From Kiritimatiellia bacterium (GTDB lineage: Bacteria > Verrucomicrobiota > Kiritimatiellia > SLAD01): a stretch of DNA of 32,563 nucleotides. Shown piece by piece: positions 29,101 through 32,563 of this stretch (position 1 is the stretch's first letter; each line of letters opens with the position of its first letter). The notes under the pieces are model-generated. The model saw only the letters and a list, made by a program, of their open reading frames with translations, was not told the origin of the DNA and did no database searches. Location: assembly GCA_007130845.1 (NCBI GenBank), contig SLRP01000088.1, positions 1-32,563 on the forward strand, given 5' to 3'. Made by a program: the position numbers and the translations under genes.

Positions 29101-29307
29101 ATGGGAAGAATAAAGGAAACACGAAACAGCAATTTCAACAGGCCTAAGAAAACAGGCACGGACAAGAGGCGCCGTGTCAAAACCCAACGGCAACGCCTGG
29201 TCTCTCTCGGGATGCCGGAAGCCGATGTGGAAAACATGAACCCCAGAGAGGTTCGCACCCTGCTGAAACATCCTGCAAAGCTGGCTGCGAAATCCGACAA
29301 TACGTAA
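29101..29307 (+). CDS. Small basic protein of unknown function (68 aa)
   Basis: MGRIKETRNSNFNRPKKTGTDKRRRVKTQRQRLVSLGMPEADVENMNPREVRTLLKHPAKLAAKSDNT; AGGAAG upstream, 37 nt after the SRPBCC gene. An antisense ORF overlaps it. Confidence 0.65.
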   Translation: MGRIKETRNSNFNRPKKTGTDKRRRVKTQRQRLVSLGMPEADVENMNPREVRTLLKHPAKLAAKSDNT

Positions 29308-29319
29308 CATGGCGCATCA

Positions 29320-29335
29320 GGGCTTATTGAGGCCC
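29320..29335. terminator. Short hairpin between convergent genes
   Basis: gggctt-attg-aggccc, 6-bp stem with one GU. Confidence 0.35.
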
Positions 29336-29357
29336 CAAAACGCCGGCAAGACGGCCA

Positions 29358-29747
29358 TTACCCCGCTTCAGTGCCACGGCTTTTACGAGCGTTAATGAAG
29401 GAGCGGATGGCAAAATACAGATATATCCCGCATAACACGGCGGTTACCGATTGTGCGATTACCGCACCCGGTCGATCCACATGTTCAGGCCCAACCGAGA
29501 TCATATACAGCGCAAACCGTATAGAGCCGACAGTTCCCAGGAAGGCCAGCATAGCCAGCGCTGCAGATGCGTGCATGACATGCTTGCGCAACTTGTCGTT
29601 AATGACGGAAACTATTCCGCATGCCAGTATGATTGCTCCGAGAAATGAAGGTATCAACGCTGTAATGCTGGCTGCTCCGGTTGCGATATAGCCGGCAAGA
29701 CCTGTCAATATCAAGGCTATCCCCAGCCAAATGGTTAATTTAGGCAT
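29358..29747 (-). CDS. Small integral membrane protein (about 4 TM)
   Basis: 'MPKLTIWLGIALILTGLAGYIATGAASITALIPSFLGAIILACGIVSVINDKLRKHVMHASAALAMLAFLGTVGSIRFALYMISV...VTAVLCGIYLYFAIRSFINARKSR'. Confidence 0.7.
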   Translation of the reverse strand: MPKLTIWLGIALILTGLAGYIATGAASITALIPSFLGAIILACGIVSVINDKLRKHVMHASAALAMLAFLGTVGSIRFALYMISVGPEHVDRPGAVIAQSVTAVLCGIYLYFAIRSFINARKSRGTEAG

Positions 29748-29837
29748 GTGAAAATTCTCCGTTCAATGTTTGTTTGTCTAAAACATAAGGGAGAGTCATA
29801 CTAAACGCAACGATCATCGGCGCACCAGAATAATGTC

Positions 29838-30809
29838 ATGAAAATAATAACCGACAACCCGGACACGACGCGGGATTACCTGCCTCCCATGCATGAATGG
29901 AGACCGGCTGACACGCCCGATCTGCAGGGATCATACCTCTCGGCATGGCGCACGTTCGGTTCGGAAAACAGGGCATGGATATGCGAATCACATGCCTATG
30001 CCGGTTTCAAATCACGGGATCCCATAATAATAATAATCTCTCAGGCTCCGAGTTCCCAGTTTGCGGATGCAACCAATGCGCTCAAGGAATGCGTCGCTCT
30101 TCCGGACACCTTGTTTTGCCTGGCTCTGGAAGGGTCTAATTTCAGGGGCCAGAGAAACCGCTCATGGAATGCCCTAAAAGGAAACCTTCACCTCACAGCA
30201 GTCTACAAGTCGGACATTAAAGCCACGTCGATTGATGCCGGACTGACCATGCTGCCGGCCGTAGCTGCAGCGGAATCAATCCGCGCAGTAACTGAAAACC
30301 GTGTCGCAGCCTCCATAAAGTGGGTCAATGATATTCTCATAGACGGCAAAAAGGCCGCCGGGGTCCTGACTTCAACCCAGATAGTGGGCGACCGGATCAA
30401 GAGCGTGGTGTTCGGAATAGGCATGAACGTTAAGCAGGCGCCTGTACTCGAACCAACGCCGTTTGTTCCGGCCTCCACATCCGTTGCAGACCACCTGGGC
30501 GAATTTCAGCCGGGCCTGGAAAATGTCTTCTGGGATATAATTGTGCGGATAGACAATTATTTTGACATCCTGGTCAGTCAAGGCCCCCAACCTCTACTGG
30601 AGGCTTATCGGGAATACGCTGATATTGTCGGACACCGTGTGCGTCTTTGGCCTGACAGCACAAGTGACTGGATCAAGGAAAAACCTTTCGTATCTGGGGT
30701 GGTAAGATCCATCAAACCGGATCTGTCATTGAGATTGGACGGAGTGCCTGGACCGGTTTACAAAGGGCGTCTGGCGTATGAACAGTCCTGCCGGATGCTG
30801 GGACTTTGA
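29838..30809 (+). CDS. birA: Biotin--[acetyl-CoA carboxylase] ligase-like protein with altered biotin loop
   Basis: 'LEGSNFRGQRNRSWNALKGNLHLTAVY', 'AASIKWVNDILIDGKKAAGVLTSTQIVGDRIKSVVFGIGMNV' align by eye to E. coli BirA 'AGRGRRGRKWFSPFGANLYLS', 'KWPNDLYLQDRKLAGILVE', 'IVIGAGINM'. No N-terminal HTH evident. Confidence 0.8.
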   Translation: MKIITDNPDTTRDYLPPMHEWRPADTPDLQGSYLSAWRTFGSENRAWICESHAYAGFKSRDPIIIIISQAPSSQFADATNALKECVALPDTLFCLALEGSNFRGQRNRSWNALKGNLHLTAVYKSDIKATSIDAGLTMLPAVAAAESIRAVTENRVAASIKWVNDILIDGKKAAGVLTSTQIVGDRIKSVVFGIGMNVKQAPVLEPTPFVPASTSVADHLGEFQPGLENVFWDIIVRIDNYFDILVSQGPQPLLEAYREYADIVGHRVRLWPDSTSDWIKEKPFVSGVVRSIKPDLSLRLDGVPGPVYKGRLAYEQSCRMLGL

Positions 30810-31031
30810 AAAACTGCAACCGGACACAGCCATGACCAGGAAGGATACGAGGGGTTCAGGATGCAAGAGGACAGGGATTCAAGGGACAAATGCATCCATC
30901 TCCATCCAAATATGGGGCTTTACACTATGTTTTTCTTTTCTTTTGTGCCCGGTGGATGATATTAAAAGCCTGCAGTTACAAGCCGCTTACCTAATGTAAG
31001 TTTTTGGGAGGGTTATAACGGAGAATGTTTC

Positions 31032-31247
31032 TTGGACGATAATCTTTTTATTATATGTATATGGGCATTTGCCGCAGTTATCGCGTTGTTGTCCTTTCTG
31101 GCGTTGTTGATGCGCATCCTGATTCAGATTTTTCCCGAGAAATCGGGATCTGAGGATGCAGCAGTCGTCACGGCTATAAGCTCTGTGGTTGCGTCCGCTA
31201 CCGGGGGCGGGCGAGTAGTTAAAATCGAAGAAACAAAAAGATCATAA
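31032..31247 (+). CDS. OadG-like sodium-pump decarboxylase gamma subunit
   Basis: TTG start with ACGGAG upstream; single N-terminal TM (FIICIWAFAAVIALLSFLALLMRILIQIF), short C-terminal tail ending AAVVTAISSVVASATGGGRVVKIEETKRS. Immediately upstream of an OadA-like gene. Confidence 0.7.
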   Translation: MDDNLFIICIWAFAAVIALLSFLALLMRILIQIFPEKSGSEDAAVVTAISSVVASATGGGRVVKIEETKRS

Positions 31248-31251
31248 GACC

Positions 31252-32563
31252 ATGCTTTTTACAAAACATGAGAAAAAAATAAGGGTTATGCTGACTACAT
31301 TCCGGGACGGCCTGCAGAGTTCGTTCGGAGGCAAGGTCAGAGTAAAGGATGTTCTTCCCGCCATGGAAGCCGCGGCAGCCGGCGGTATACGTCATTTCGA
31401 GTTCGGAGGGGGCGCCAGATATCAGGCGCCTTATTTTTATGCGGGAGAAGACCCCTTCGAATGCATGGACAAAATGCGCGAGGCTGTCGGACCTGACGCA
31501 GATCTGCAGATCCTGACCCGATCGGTGTCAGGAGTTACCCTTACAACCCAGAAGCTCAAGGCGCTGGATCTTCAGGCAAAACTCATGAAGAAGCACGGGA
31601 CGACATGGGACCGTAACTTCGACTTCATGAACGATGTCGACAACCTCGTTAAAACCGGCCAATCGATCGTGGAATCCGGAATGCATCATCAGGTCTGTGT
31701 CGCGCTTATGGGGTTGCCGTTTCAATCGGACAAGGTCCATACACCCGCGTTCTACATCGATGTGATCAGGCGCGTACTCGAATCCGGAATCAAAGTGGAC
31801 TCCGTATGCATGAAGGACGCGTCAGGCACGACGGATCCTCAGACCTGTTATGAAACGGCCAAGGGCATTCGAAAGATTCTTCCTCCGGAGCTTCCGCTAT
31901 GGCAGCACACGCATGACACGGGGTCCCTTGCTGTAGCATGTTACATGGCCGGCCTTGCAGGTGGTGTGGACGGAATCGACCTTTCTGTTCGTCCGATGGC
32001 GTCCGGAACAGTCCAGCCCGATGTTCGTTCGATGTGGCACGCGCTTAAGAACTCCGGCTACTCCCTTGATATCGATCATTCCAGGATGGAGGAAATTGAG
32101 CAACTTCTCGAAGAGGGGCTCAAGGATTACGAATTCAATCCGGTAACCATTGCCGCCGATGCCCGAGTGGTCAAATTCCCCATGCCCGGCGGCGCGATAG
32201 GACCCAATGTACACATGATGGAGTCTGCAGGTATCATGAACCGGTACAGCGATGTGCTTGCGGAGTTCCCTGTCGTTGTAAAGGCCGGCGGTGCATGGAC
32301 CAGCGTTACTCCTGGCAGCCAACAGTACTGGCTTCAAGCATTCAACAATGTCCTGCACGGTCGCTGGGAGAAAATTGACTCGGGCTACGGCCGTTCCGTT
32401 CTGGGGTACTTCGGCAAGACGCCTCTGCCCCCGGATGAAGATGTCATGAAAACAGCCTCTGAACAGCTGGGGCTTGCACCGTTCGAAGGCGATCCTCTGG
32501 AAGAGGCGCCGGATACCATAGCCGCGGCTGAAGAGGCACTTCGTGAACGCAATCTTCCGGTAA
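31252..32563 (+). CDS. Pyruvate/oxaloacetate carboxyltransferase (OadA/PycB-like), 3'-truncated by window edge
   Basis: Not in the ORF track. Manual translation from ATG 31252 is open to the last base: MLFTKHEKKIRVMLTTFRDGLQSSFGGKVRVKDVLPAMEAAAAGGIRHFEFGGGARYQ...SVCMKDASGTTDPQ...LWQHTHDTGSLAVACYMAGLAGGVDGIDLSVRPMASGTVQPD... The apparent 'taa' at the window end is out of frame. Confidence 0.92.
   Translation, partial: MLFTKHEKKIRVMLTTFRDGLQSSFGGKVRVKDVLPAMEAAAAGGIRHFEFGGGARYQAPYFYAGEDPFECMDKMREAVGPDADLQILTRSVSGVTLTTQKLKALDLQAKLMKKHGTTWDRNFDFMNDVDNLVKTGQSIVESGMHHQVCVALMGLPFQSDKVHTPAFYIDVIRRVLESGIKVDSVCMKDASGTTDPQTCYETAKGIRKILPPELPLWQHTHDTGSLAVACYMAGLAGGVDGIDLSVRPMASGTVQPDVRSMWHALKNSGYSLDIDHSRMEEIEQLLEEGLKDYEFNPVTIAADARVVKFPMPGGAIGPNVHMMESAGIMNRYSDVLAEFPVVVKAGGAWTSVTPGSQQYWLQAFNNVLHGRWEKIDSGYGRSVLGYFGKTPLPPDEDVMKTASEQLGLAPFEGDPLEEAPDTIAAAEEALRERNLPV

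Noticed and set aside
31528-32358. Minus-strand ORFs 31528..31740 and 31897..32358
   Set aside because: Antisense to the clearly conserved OadA-like CDS, which the track omitted only because it lacks an in-window stop.
1-32563. CRISPR arrays, transposases, integrases, phage genes, tRNA/rRNA genes
   Set aside because: Looked for repeat-spacer periodicity, DDE/recombinase motifs, and T-arm GGTTCRA-type sequences in intergenic gaps; nothing convincing by eye. A tRNAscan/Infernal run would be decisive.

Overview
This 32.6 kb window looks like an ordinary bacterial chromosome segment. The gene content would fit a Verrucomicrobiota/Kiritimatiellota-like (PVC) organism, but that is a low-confidence guess. 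I saw no CRISPR array, transposon, phage module, rRNA or tRNA. About 24 CDS are supported. They are: an AsmA-like C-terminal fragment, glnS, a KaiC/RAD55-like plus PPDK_N fusion protein, glutamate dehydrogenase, a 15-residue-repeat surface protein, PPi-type PFK, a LolA-like protein, three MgtE transporters (two in tandem), four GT4 glycosyltransferases with a linked (alpha/alpha)6 glycosidase-like protein, a dihydrolipoyl-dehydrogenase-like flavoprotein, SOD, a divergent PAP2 protein, HU, MetF, a large membrane protein, an SRPBCC protein, a 68-aa basic protein, a small membrane protein, a biotin-protein-ligase-like protein, an OadG-like subunit, and an OadA-like carboxyltransferase. The last one is absent from the supplied ORF track because it runs off the window end. 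The observations most worth a second look are: (1) a degenerate RecA/KaiC-like domain fused to a PEP/pyruvate-binding domain without the rest of PPDK; (2) a biotin ligase whose GRGRRG loop reads FRGQRN, placing Gln where E. coli BirA has Arg118, next to an OadG/OadA pair; (3) a translationally coupled GT4 and (alpha/alpha)6-barrel pair facing three other GT4 genes; (4) tandem MgtE paralogs; and (5) a perfect 15-residue G-h-Q-x-G-[LI]-x-N repeat protein. I did not find a convincing wholly new multi-gene system. All family calls come from reading motifs by eye.
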